Shown here one piece after another: positions 12,301 through 21,387 of a stretch of 64,000 nt of DNA; position 1 is the first letter of the stretch; each line of letters opens with the position of its first letter. The notes under the pieces are model-generated. The model worked only from the letters and a program-made list of their open reading frames with translations, searched no databases and was not told where the DNA came from. The stretch covers positions 336,388-400,387 of the forward strand of contig BCJX01000006.1 in NCBI GenBank assembly GCA_001600415.1, in the 5' to 3' direction. This DNA is from Pascua guehoae (taxonomy: Eukaryota > Basidiomycota > Tremellomycetes > Trichosporonales > Trichosporonaceae). The position numbers were made by a program, and so were the translations under genes.

Positions 12301-12646
12301 CGGTAACAGCAGAAGCAGAAAAATCGTGTCAGCATAATGGCAGCACACCACCACGACAGACCCACTATGGCGGCTGCGGCGCGGGCAGGTTGTAGTGCAG
12401 CTTGGAGAGAAGGAAGGGCAAGAGGGTGAACACGGGGACGAGCCAGAACCACGGCGTGTGCCGCGAATGCGAGTGCGAGTGGGCAGCGTGCTTGCGGCCC
12501 TTGTCTGCGCCTGCATTCTTCCTCGTGCTCGCGGTGCTCGCCAACGTCGGTGTGGTGTCGACGCCGCCGTTGCGGCCCTTTCGTCCCGCAGGCGACGCGA
12601 TATCGGCACCAGCAGCCTGCTTCCGGCCGCTCCGTTTTGGCGCCAT
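9307..12646 (-). CDS. ERMP1/PFF1-type transmembrane M28 metallopeptidase
   Basis: This is a zinc aminopeptidase-like enzyme of the ER or vacuolar membrane. Seven exons (12646-12366, 12213-12001, 11831-11664, 11579-11210, 11169-11123, 11074-9570, 9464-9307) join in phase to 913 residues, the usual family length. A basic N-tail precedes TM1 (about 64-82). The peptidase domain (about 95-370) shows the zinc and catalytic residues: LLGAHIDS (His209, Asp211), PGAADDG (bridging Asp221), NGAEE (Glu255/Glu256), SDTDF and a final YHTRDD. The rest is a polytopic region of about eight helices and a lumenal C-terminal domain ending CGRVEI. The start follows a leader that is open in frame but not protein-like. 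Three introns are only 40-85 nt. ER versus vacuole cannot be decided from sequence. Confidence 0.9.
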
Positions 12647-13993
12647 GGTCGTCGCGTCCACAAAGAACAAGGTGTGGGCGGCAAAAGGTGGTGACGAGGA
12701 GGGAAGGAGAGGGAATGTGTTGGAGGAGCGTTTGGTTGTTGGCCACCGATGCGATGGATGGATGAGAGGAAGGAAGGTAATACATATTTGGACGTGGTCA
12801 CCGGGTCGGCTTGTCCGGCGCCCGACAAATCCAAAGGCCACCTCCACCCAGGCACGCAAAACCAAACCACCGACGTCACCAAATACCCCGCACCGCCATT
12901 CGCTCCTCACCAGATCCCCCGCACACGACTCGTGCTGCAGTCGTCGTGAATGCGCGGTCGTGTCCAGGTCGCATAATCAGTCTTGCTCTGACTAACATGC
13001 ACGCTCCAACCGACTTGCCACTGGTGCTCACGCTCCTCTTCATCGTCCCATCGCAGACAAAATCCGCGGTATGGTAGTCTTTAACGAGACCGTCTCCACG
13101 CGTCAATACCTCGAAACCTCGAACTTTGGGCGGCGTGGCCGGGCCGCGTGGCCCGATTCGCGTTTCTCGTTCCCATTTTCTCAAGCACCACCGAGATCAC
13201 CTGACAAACGCGTGAGAGGCACTGCTGACACTGTGCTGCTCATAGTGACCACTGCGTTGGTTTGTGGCGCCCACACTAGTATGCGCGTGCCGAGCGCTTG
13301 CCGGTTGCTCGAGAGTACATCATTGTTCCGGGGACGACCGAGTCGAGGGGAGTGGGCGGGGGGGAGATGGTAGACGTAGGCCTTCTAGAAATCTCGCAAT
13401 GGTGGCGTACGACAAGGAATGTGTGCCTTCGAACGTGTTTGGAACGAGAATATAGCGAGAGCGAGGGAACACTCGAGTATGGGTCGTTGTACACCCGCTC
13501 TTCGGTCTCACCGTGTCGAAAGAGGTTTACTCGCCACCCGATGCTGACGAGTCGGCTGGTTGCGTTGCGGCATCAACAAGGTGGGCAATATCTGCCATTG
13601 GGATCGTTGCCGATGCCTCTAGAGCCACTCTGGGACGAGGTCATACTGTAACCCGCACCGCGTGTGGTACGTGAGCCCTCCAAGTGTCCACAGTGACAAT
13701 AGGGGGTGTGTTGCCAACGGCTCCACGCCATACCTCTTTATGACAGTTCCAGCCGTAGGGCATTGCCCAGCTGGTCGCTTCGGCTTCCTCAACACATTAA
13801 CTACAACCGTCCCCAACCAAAGAGAGGCAAGTAGAGTACACGCGACGCGACTGCTTTTCGAGACGCATGCTGGCCCCCAACTGCCATCCACGCCGTCATG
13901 CACAGTCTACTGCACACTGACACCGGGTATCAGTCAGTCGTGTCGTGAGTGCGCACGTACGTCATACATGAGATTAGACATGAATCGACAACA

Positions 13994-14040
13994 GACATGC
14001 AGACATGCAGACATGCAGACATGCAGACATGCAGACAGAC
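13994..14040. repeat. 10-bp tandem repeat (acatgcagac)n
   Basis: About 4.5 near-perfect copies of a 10-mer (acatgcagac), followed by a short acc-rich run at about 14050-14069. Confidence 0.9.
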
Positions 14041-14201
14041 ACGTAAACAACCCCACCACCACCACCACCCCAGACGGGCAATGCTGGGGACGGCGGCTGG
14101 GACGCAGCGTCCTAGGAATCATTGATCGATATGTGAAGCAAGATGAACGCACCGAGTTGAAAGGTTGGGCTGCACTTGGTCAATGGGTCAGTATTTGTTG
14201 G

Positions 14202-14340
14202 TTAGTACCACTGCTGCGCCAAGATGCTGTGCTCGATGCGGAAAATGCCAAGGGAGATTGACGCGATAACCCGTCCCATGGTGAAGCACTTACGACGGAT
14301 GTCATCGTCGTCGAGCAACTTGCCTTTAACCCTGTTCTTG
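14202..14340 (-). CDS. Orphan exon-like ORF, 46 codons
   Basis: Reading the minus strand from about 14340 to the TAA at 14202 gives a stretch with VKGKLLDDDDIRRK followed by CFTMGRVIASISLGIF and ending AQQWY. Codons mostly end in C or G, like the real genes here, and an AACAG acceptor sits at the upstream end, so it could be the last exon of a small or decayed gene. An upstream minus ORF at about 14500-14400 (MEECDCNAILLLETFW) is a possible partner, but no donor joins the two in phase. I recognise no family. Confidence 0.25.
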
Positions 14341-15015
14341 CACTACATTAACTGCATGAGGGGCGTGGGGGGAGCGGAGAGGAGAGCCTTGAGTGTGTCC
14401 GTGCCTGATCTTTCCATCGGAAGGCGACGCGACTCTTTGTCTTTCCAGCCTTCCAGAAAGTCTCCAGTAGTAGTATTGCATTACAGTCGCACTCTTCCAT
14501 GGCGCCCAAGGGGGTGTGGAGTGGCGGGGTATCACTGAGCCGACCATAGCGAGCTAGCCGACGCCCAGGTTTTTGGAACCATCTGCTTTTGTTGTCAACA
14601 GCCGGATGAAACTGTGCAGCACAAAAAAAATCAACAGCCAACAGCTTCGACCATGTGACCGAGGGCATACCGCATGTATTCAGGCCGCATCGCCAAGACG
14701 GACCGATGGACTCGGTGTTAGACGGCTGCAGGAATACTGCGCAGTGCGGGGGATCGAACCGTGTTGGTATTTCGAGTCGCCCTGGTGGGTGGGTGTGTGG
14801 CACTCATGACGTACGTGTTGCCAAAGTCTTGTGTTGGCCGTGTTGGGCGTGTGCGCGTCAAGGCAGTGCAAAAACAACCAAGGCATCCAACGGATAACGG
14901 ATGCAACGTTCGAAAGCGACCGGAAGCGAGCAAAACTGACCTACCTCAACTTCTTAACCTCTTAATCTCTCTTCTCACCACCACCTTCTTTTGCAACTCC
15001 CCCCACCCGCCCACG

Positions 15016-15558
15016 ATGGCCCGAAGCGACCTCGAAGCGCGGCGCGTAGCCGCGCGCATGCTGGCGGCCTTTCTCCTCTCGTTCTTCTTCCTCCTGATCG
15101 CGCTCGCGGCGCTGCCCGAGAGGCCCCGCCTGTGGGCGGCCTTCTTCACGGGTATACTCGGCGGCATCCTCCTCATCACAATCGTGTGCATCTACACGGG
15201 CTGCTGCGGGAGCGTCAATGTGCCGTCGTGGCCACCGTGGTTTTTGCTCGTCGGCGGCGCACCCCTCGCCGTGGCTCTGGCCGCGTGGATCCTCCCGGAC
15301 GCGCTGAGGCCGATCGTGTTTCTGCTCCTCATCGGCGCAGACGGATACCTCCTCGCCGTCACTGTCAAGCGCTGTCACCGGCTCGAGACTGAGTTTGAGG
15401 CCGCACGCCAGGGCGAGCTCCGCGGCCTCACGGCGCAGGATCCAGAGCCCCACGTCGTCGCGGGCGCCGAGCAGTCGGAACACGAGGCGGGCAAGCCCAC
15501 CGACGCACCGCCGCCGTACAAGATCCCCCGCGATGAGGAGGCGCGTCTCGGTCTTTGA
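15016..15558 (+). CDS. Small four-TM membrane protein with C-terminal PPxY motif
   Basis: An uninterrupted 180-codon ORF with no family I recognise. Four hydrophobic segments are visible at roughly residues 13-33, 40-60, 75-95 and 97-116, starting AARMLAAFLLSFFFLLIALA. A soluble, acidic C-tail of about 60 residues ends with APPPYKIPRDEE. PPPY matches the PPxY ligand for WW domains of Rsp5/Nedd4 ubiquitin ligases, which is established motif knowledge, so the protein may be a ubiquitin-ligase adaptor or a sorted membrane cargo (inference). The leader just upstream is C/T-rich and the ATG at 15016 is the first in-frame Met before the hydrophobic block. Confidence 0.7.
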   Translation: MARSDLEARRVAARMLAAFLLSFFFLLIALAALPERPRLWAAFFTGILGGILLITIVCIYTGCCGSVNVPSWPPWFLLVGGAPLAVALAAWILPDALRPIVFLLLIGADGYLLAVTVKRCHRLETEFEAARQGELRGLTAQDPEPHVVAGAEQSEHEAGKPTDAPPPYKIPRDEEARLGL

Positions 15559-16240
15559 TTTCCAGGTCGGCTTGGGTGTGAGTTGGGCATTGTATGCTGT
15601 CGCACTAGATGTATTCCTCTAGCCCGCCGTCGGCATTGGGGCTGTGGCAGAACGCCTTTACATCCCATTGGGACCACCCTCCCACAAGAGAATAGGCCGC
15701 TCACGATCACTTACACCTCATCCGTCCTCTCACAGGGTGCCCGGCCCACCGGACCAGAACGGCCTTGATCGTGCATCATCCTTGATCGTGCAACGCCGCT
15801 GCCACGCCGCTGCCTTCACCATGCATGATTGAGTTTCAGAGTCGGTACCCCCCTTTGCCACCCTTGATTCCACATGGGGGCGCCTTTGAAACGCGTTCTC
15901 GCATTTCCAAGCCCAACTGTAGCGTTCCAAGCGACGCGGCCAGTGGTCCGATTCGGCTTTGACGTAGCCCTGCGCTTGTCTCATTTTCCCACCAAAGGGC
16001 GGCCATGTCATTTGCAGCATCTCTCTTTACCCACAGTCATCACAGAGTCGACGCGAGCTTGGGTAGCGGGATAGAGCAAACATTGGTCGCATTAACCTAA
16101 AAAGTACCTGACACTATGGACCTCATCCTACAATCGCCTCTGAGGTCAGCCCATGAACAACCATTTGACTAACCATTCAGTCTCTTCCGATCCATTCAGT
16201 CTTCTTCCGATCCAATCAACCCGTTACGAACGCTCGGGGC
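15559..16240. other. Convergent intergenic spacer
   Basis: 3' flanks of the four-TM gene (+) and the GPI-like gene (-). A short duplication is visible at about 16181-16220 (ttcagtcttccgatcca-like, twice). No gene is supported. Confidence 0.55.
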
Positions 16241-16756
16241 CTAGACGGCCGCAACGGCCGCGAGAGCGAGGGCCACGACGCCGAAACCCGTGGCGAGACG
16301 CCTGGCACTGCCCGAAGTTTCGTGCCCGTCTCCCTGAGAGGGCGCGGTGACCTTGGACTCGTTGGCAAAAGTGTATCCAGCGGCTGTGATGAGATGCTGG
16401 CGGCCCGCGCCGTCGCGCGTGCTGTTGTTCAGGTCGCTGCAGAGAAACGCCCCGCCGCCGAGGAACTTTACGATGTCGTTACGACCATTGCGGTCGAGGC
16501 AATGCCACCAAGCGTCGTAGGATGCCCCAGACGAAATGTGGCACATGGTCCACTCGCACAGCGAGGCCGCGGTGCCGTTGGCCTTGTCGCAGCATGTGTC
16601 GCTCAGAATGACCGGGTACGCCGCACACACGATTGTGCCGTTTGGAGTGGTGCCGTTCCAGTACGGGTCGGGCGGGAAGGGCGTAATGGGGCCAGCACCG
16701 AGGGACCCAGTATTGGGGTCGGGTCGCACCGGGGGCGCGATCTTGGTGCAGTTCAT
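16241..16756 (-). CDS. Probable GPI-anchored, N-glycosylated Cys-rich surface protein
   Basis: A 171-residue ORF of unrecognised family. The C-terminus is a short basic spacer followed by about 18 hydrophobic small residues (FGVVALALAAVAAV at the end), the layout of a GPI-attachment signal, with SGSA just upstream as a plausible omega region. Several NxS/T sequons (NGT, NGT, NGT, NNST, NES) and about eight cysteines, including a CC pair, suggest an extracellular domain. The oddity is that the ORF opens MNCTKIAPPVRPDP with no signal peptide, and no obvious upstream exon supplies one. Either a first exon has been missed or the entry route is unusual. The stop at 16241 is clear. Confidence 0.6.
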   Translation of the reverse strand: MNCTKIAPPVRPDPNTGSLGAGPITPFPPDPYWNGTTPNGTIVCAAYPVILSDTCCDKANGTAASLCEWTMCHISSGASYDAWWHCLDRNGRNDIVKFLGGGAFLCSDLNNSTRDGAGRQHLITAAGYTFANESKVTAPSQGDGHETSGSARRLATGFGVVALALAAVAAV

Positions 16757-17560
16757 GGTGTATTGGAGTGGTGGGTACGAGACAAGACGAGGAAGGGTTT
16801 GCCGTATTCTTATAGGTAAACATGTGAGCTTCCTGAAACATGCACGGTATGTACAGTACGTCGCGTTTGGACGACGTACTGTGCAGTGGTCAACTGTACT
16901 GTACTATATATACCACTGAGGGCGTAGCACTTGAAGCTCAGTGCAGCTGAAGGATGGTGCTGAGCCTTCCTGCGAGTTTCTTTCCATATGCATGAGCAAC
17001 TGAGGTTGGGCTGCATTTTAAACAGTTGTTGCATGGTTTTGCCGTCCAAATGGCATCAAGAGCAGTAAATTCAGTAAATATCAAATATCAGTGGTCTTCC
17101 ACGGGATTAAATGACGGAATGTTTTGAGGGTTACTGACACTGGTCAAATCGCCTGTTGTGCTGGTGTCACTCAGTCCGGAGCACATCCCGAGCCCCCACA
17201 GGCTTTGATGTTCAGACGTCTTCCACTACCGCTCGCTCGTCCATCCATCTCGCCTGCTGCAAAACCCATCATGGGGAGCCTTTTCTCTCGCGAGTCGTTC
17301 TCGTTCGCAACTCCTCTTCTCTCGCGACTTGCTTTCTGGCGTGCAGTGCATTCGACCGCAACCAACGCGATCCGCGACACCCCAGCGTCTTCAGATGGTG
17401 TTAATGCAGTTCGTGTACTGAAGCTTCCTGCTCTGCTTACACCATCCAGAAAACGACGACTCCTCCACAAGAGGACCAGCCACTTGGCAAGCTCGCGCTC
17501 CCCTTGCCGGCTACTGTGACTCTATCCAGGGCGAGCGAGCTGTCGGGCGAATATGCCAAC
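16757..17560. other. Divergent promoter interval
   Basis: Spacer between the GPI-like gene (-) and the kinase-like gene (+). It contains a perfect 11-bp hairpin (16853-16882) and a short TATA-like run (ctatatatacc, about 16903-16913). The ORF on the plus strand at 17124-17519 has no recognisable content. Confidence 0.5.
16853..16882. promoter_or_regulatory. Perfect inverted repeat, 11-bp arms
   Basis: acagtacgtcg at 16853-16863 is the exact reverse complement of cgacgtactgt at 16872-16882, separated by 8 bases. It lies about 100 bp upstream of the GPI-like ATG (16756, minus strand). It could be a dimeric regulator site or simply a hairpin; nothing else identifies it. Confidence 0.5.
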
Positions 17561-18307
17561 ATGACGTTTACGCTGGTGGCTGAGAGCACATCAGACTCTG
17601 ACGCGGCTGAAGCATCGACCTCATCATTGGCACACCCGGGTACGGTTGTCGAGCTGTGCGGCGAACGTGATGCAATCGGCGCCGTCTTCCAAGCTTACAA
17701 TGCTACAATCCATCGAGATGGAGCGACAGAACCGTGCATAGTCAAGATATTCGATATGGAGTGGCTTCCCACCGACGAGGCCGAGGCGGGCGAGTGTCGA
17801 TCGTATACGGCGGATGCCGCCCGCGAGGCCGCCCTCCACGAAGCATCCGTCTACGAGCGCCTCGCAAGCATCCAGGGATCCATCGTACCGCGGTACTGGG
17901 GCATTGGCGCCGTTGCTCCACAAGGAGCTGCCGTCGAGGACGCCCGAGTGCTCGGTGTTGTCATGGAGGATGCTGGAGACGAGATGCCATGGTCGGAGAG
18001 AAAGGACCCAAAGATACGGTATGTGAAACCTGGTCTAATGCGTCCTGACAGCAGGGAACGGGTCGCAGAGATGTATGCTGCATTGCACGCTGCAGGAGTG
18101 CTCCATGCCGACTCGGAATGGCGCCACATCCGCCGAAAGCAGGACGGCACTCTTTCTCTCATCGACTTTGACAGGTCGGGCATCTGCAACGGCGAGGAGT
18201 GGTGGGATATGGCCTGCGAGACGGAGATAGAGGACCTCTGGACGGGTGTGTTGGGGTCCTGGCGCTATGTCAGGTCCGACAGGCGGGACAGCACTCCGCC
18301 AAAATAA
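17561..18307 (+). CDS. Kinase-fold-like protein (atypical, HAD/DFD motifs)
   Basis: A 248-residue ORF from the ATG at 17561; the same frame stays open to 17504 without an ATG. Kinase-like landmarks appear in order: CIVKIFDMEW (candidate VAIK lysine), EAALHEASVYERL (candidate helix-C Glu), VLGVVMEDAG (hinge), GVLHADSEWRHI (H-x-D catalytic-loop equivalent) and LSLIDFDRSG (DFG equivalent reading DFD). This set resembles the fungal and aminoglycoside-phosphotransferase-like kinases often expanded in basidiomycetes. The N-lobe lacks a clear glycine loop and the usual Asn after the catalytic Asp is replaced, so activity is uncertain. The next gene starts 312 bp downstream on the same strand. No introns are needed. 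Confidence 0.6.
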   Translation: MTFTLVAESTSDSDAAEASTSSLAHPGTVVELCGERDAIGAVFQAYNATIHRDGATEPCIVKIFDMEWLPTDEAEAGECRSYTADAAREAALHEASVYERLASIQGSIVPRYWGIGAVAPQGAAVEDARVLGVVMEDAGDEMPWSERKDPKIRYVKPGLMRPDSRERVAEMYAALHAAGVLHADSEWRHIRRKQDGTLSLIDFDRSGICNGEEWWDMACETEIEDLWTGVLGSWRYVRSDRRDSTPPK

Positions 18308-18619
18308 CGGCATGAGGGGCTGGATCACTGCTCCCTCACCTGATGCACGGCGTTTTTCTGTAACCTACTGCCGTACATACACAGGATAAAGGGAGTTCGG
18401 GACGACAACTCGGGAGGCGATGCGTTTCACCGCCACCACGTAGCACAGTACAACCCTAGAACCGCAGTGCACGCCGCAGCAAAGCAGCGCGGCGCAACCA
18501 CGAGGGGGTCGGGGTGTGACGGGTGTTTTAAGCAGTCACGTATGTATACATAAATGCGATGTGAAGCAGCATGTTTGGCATCCTTCTTACCACCATTTTT
18601 TTACCACCGCACTGCAAGT
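18308..18619. other. Short spacer
   Basis: 312 bp between two co-oriented accessory genes. No gene is seen, and there is a pyrimidine-rich, CACCATTT-containing stretch just before the 18620 ATG. Confidence 0.5.
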
Positions 18620-19662
18620 ATGGGACAGTCAGCATCGAAGAAGAAGAAGGATGCTTCGTTATCACAGACCAACCACTCATCATCGACGCAGAACAATGTG
18701 TCTGGTCTCGACCTACTCGTCGACCTATTTAACGCGCTCGCTTTACCCACGGCCCCCCCCGTAGAGAGTCGTTCGTCCTCCACATATTGCCCCTCGTCAA
18801 CGATGGTTCAATCCCACGTGAGGAAGGCTACGCTCCGCCCCTCGAATGCTTTCCGCGAAGATATCGACCGCGATTTAATCCAGATGGCGGACATTATCGC
18901 TCCATCACCGTGGCCGGGCGCTGTATTCAACATCGAGCCCATTAAAACCCACTTTCTTTTTCAGAGCGCGAACGCCCATGCAGCCGGTTCGGTGTCTGGG
19001 GAAGTGGGCCTTACCTCATTCTTCCTCATATTCTTTTGTGCACCAATCAACTCGTACATCCGGGCAATCCTCGGCAACACCGGACACAGACTGGAGTGGC
19101 AGATGGTCGGTGCGTCTGCCCCTGGACAAAACACGAACCATCCTGTCAAGGCAGATATTCGTCTGCGATGGGACTTCAACGCCGTCTTCCAGGGGATTCT
19201 TGCCACCGTCGAGTACAAGGCGCCGAAGGCGTTGGATGATCCGCTAATGATAAAGATGCATGGGCAGCTCCTCAGGAAGGAACTTTTTGCAACTCGAGAT
19301 GGGACGATTGCGGAGAAGGGCAAATCGACAACGCCGCGACGTTACCGAGCCAAGACCTGCAAGATACTGGATCAAGTGAGTGGAGACAAAAACCAGGTAG
19401 CTGACTCCAGGCTTTGATCCAAATGTTCAGCACCAATTCCGCTTATTGCTTCATTTCAAACTACAACTACATCCTACCCACCTACTGGGACCAATCGTCG
19501 AGGGCCCGTAGGCTCGACATTTCAACTGGCGACCTCATTCACATCACAACCCCGTCGTCCAACCAGGAGCCAGCTGCATCGGCAGTTGGGCTTTTTGTTG
19601 GCATCAGCCTCAAAATGCTGTCCCAACGAGACGCGGCACTTCGTGTCAGCCTAGGTCTGTAG
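18620..19662 (+). CDS. Putatively N-myristoylated PD-(D/E)XK nuclease-like protein
   Basis: Two exons (18620-19375 and 19411-19662, intron 35 nt) encode 335 residues. The N-terminus MGQSASKKKK fits the myristoylation rule (Gly2, Ser6) with a following polybasic patch, as in Src-type membrane anchors. After a Ser/Thr-rich linker, residues 175-200 show a PD-(D/E)XK-like layout: VKADIRL (Asp179), then ATVEYKAP (Glu198, Lys200). This is followed by KILDQALIQMF..YCFISN, like the Q-helix-strand end of restriction-endonuclease-like folds. This architecture recalls REase-like effector or self-defence proteins of fungi that are sometimes fused to kinases (established knowledge); here a kinase-like gene lies directly upstream. 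The 18554 ATG in the same frame is less likely because it would bury the glycine. Fold assignment is inference; the splice and phase are firm. Confidence 0.6.
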
Positions 19663-21387
19663 GCACATCGACCCCCCGGTGCTGGCGTTACCGACTATGC
19701 GCTATCGACGCCGGTGCGAGCTCACTGCTCGATCTCTCCCTGGGCCACTACCAACGGTCGTCTGATGGTGAGTTCCCTCAACCATGTCCTCATTAACAAC
19801 ATAGGTCTCAAATTCCTTAACGCGTGACGCTTGCCTGCGCTTCGAAGCAGGCAGACCATGTAGCGCGATCATCTGCTTGATGCACTTTGATGAATCCAAC
19901 TCACTGCGTCTAGACCGCGAAGTTTCGGACATGAGGTTATTCCGTCAAAGGGGTGATGCGCTTAACGACTCAAGAGTGGTGTCAGCACGGCCCGTTCGAG
20001 AAGGCTTCAGTACCAACGCCTTTGTCATGTCAATCACTGTACTGGATAAACAGTCAGGCTGGTTACCGATGGCGACCGATGGCCACATGGGCTTGGTCGT
20101 GTGTTGGTGTCAAGACATGACACAAACGCCACCACCCTTGCACCACCCGACTCGCACGTGAACGCGCCACTCGTGTTGGGATGTGCAAGCCACTAATAGC
20201 TATCGATTACCCTTTTGCGACGCGGTTCGATTCTCAACAACGCGACCTCTCGCCGCAACGACTCTTGCAGACGACATTACGACGTCTACAGTTCCCTAGT
20301 TGATTCCATCGCCTGTGAAACAAACTATCAGATACTGAAGCTATGACGTCTCAGCCGACGGCCGTGGCGTTGCTCTGCTTCTTGCCAAGATGTGTCCCAT
20401 GATGGTGGGTGGGTGATGCATGATACAGCACCCTGCTCGGTACCCTTCCCTTGTCGCTCGCTACCCGCCAGGGTCTGCAGAACCGCGCTGTTCTGTAGGC
20501 CAAGCATCGTCGAATACCATGTGCTGTGCTGTGCACCAAGAGCGCTTGTCGAGATGACCCACAGTGTAAACATCTTCTACGCCACGTCTGTGCATATGCC
20601 AAGCATGCCAAGACTGCCGTGTTGCCGATACTGCCAAGCAGAGGTGCATACTGCTTTGAACCTCCTGAGAGCAAATTGTCACGACTTTGACCAATCTTGA
20701 CAGCCATTCGTGCTGTATTGTCTAGTTCTGGGATCACACCCTAAAAGGCACTCCGATTTCCACCCTCAATTTCTCTTCCCTTAATGCATGCCTTCAGCCG
20801 CTCTGTTGTTGCAGGTGCCGTACCGAATGGGTGATGCTTGCAGATTTTACAACGATCGTAACAACTCAAGATGGAGTGCAGTTTCTGAGAAGTACAACAA
20901 GTTCACATGTGGCTGGCTAACGCTGCGATTGAGAAGCGTGTGGTAGGTAATAATCCTTCCCCATTGAAACTCGGGGAGCCATTCCATCACTGTAGCCCAC
21001 GGCTGTACAGCGCGCGCCAACCCAACCAGTTCATCTGTGAATATTCACCGCGGTGAGTTGCGAAAACAACAGCTGAAGGATCATTACCGGCTTCCTGAGT
21101 CATTTTTGGCGTCATCTGAGAATCTCCCTCACGGCAACATGCTGTCACTCCTGTCCCCCAACACTGCCACTGCTCTGCTCTGTCATTCTTCCAATGATCC
21201 ACTAGTTCTGCCCGAAACATGCATGCAAGCACTACAGATATCTATGGACAGTATATAAAACTATGGAAACTATGGAAACCAATGCGCGTCGTCACTATGC
21301 TAATTCTCCCTCGTCTGCGTCCCCTCCCGTTGCGTATCACGATCACACGATGTCACTACGTCACTCTGCCGCTCGCCGCTCTGCGGA
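19663..21387. other. Intergenic, no gene seen
   Basis: 1.7 kb of comparatively AT-richer sequence. ORFs are short and not protein-like. A lone B-box-like ggttcgattc at about 20225 has no matching tRNA arms. Confidence 0.55.

Larger units (their letters stand above)
12647..15015. other. Intergenic, mostly featureless
   Basis: This 2.4 kb spacer is divergent between the M28 peptidase and a small membrane protein gene. It contains a 10-bp tandem repeat (13994-14040) and one short minus-strand ORF with coding-like codons (14202-14340). Other ORFs look like shadows. The last 60 bases before 15016 are pyrimidine-rich, consistent with a leader. Confidence 0.5.

Noticed and set aside
14735..14765. 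B-box-like ggttcgatccc on the minus strand
   Set aside because: No pairing T-stem, acceptor or D-arm could be placed around it.
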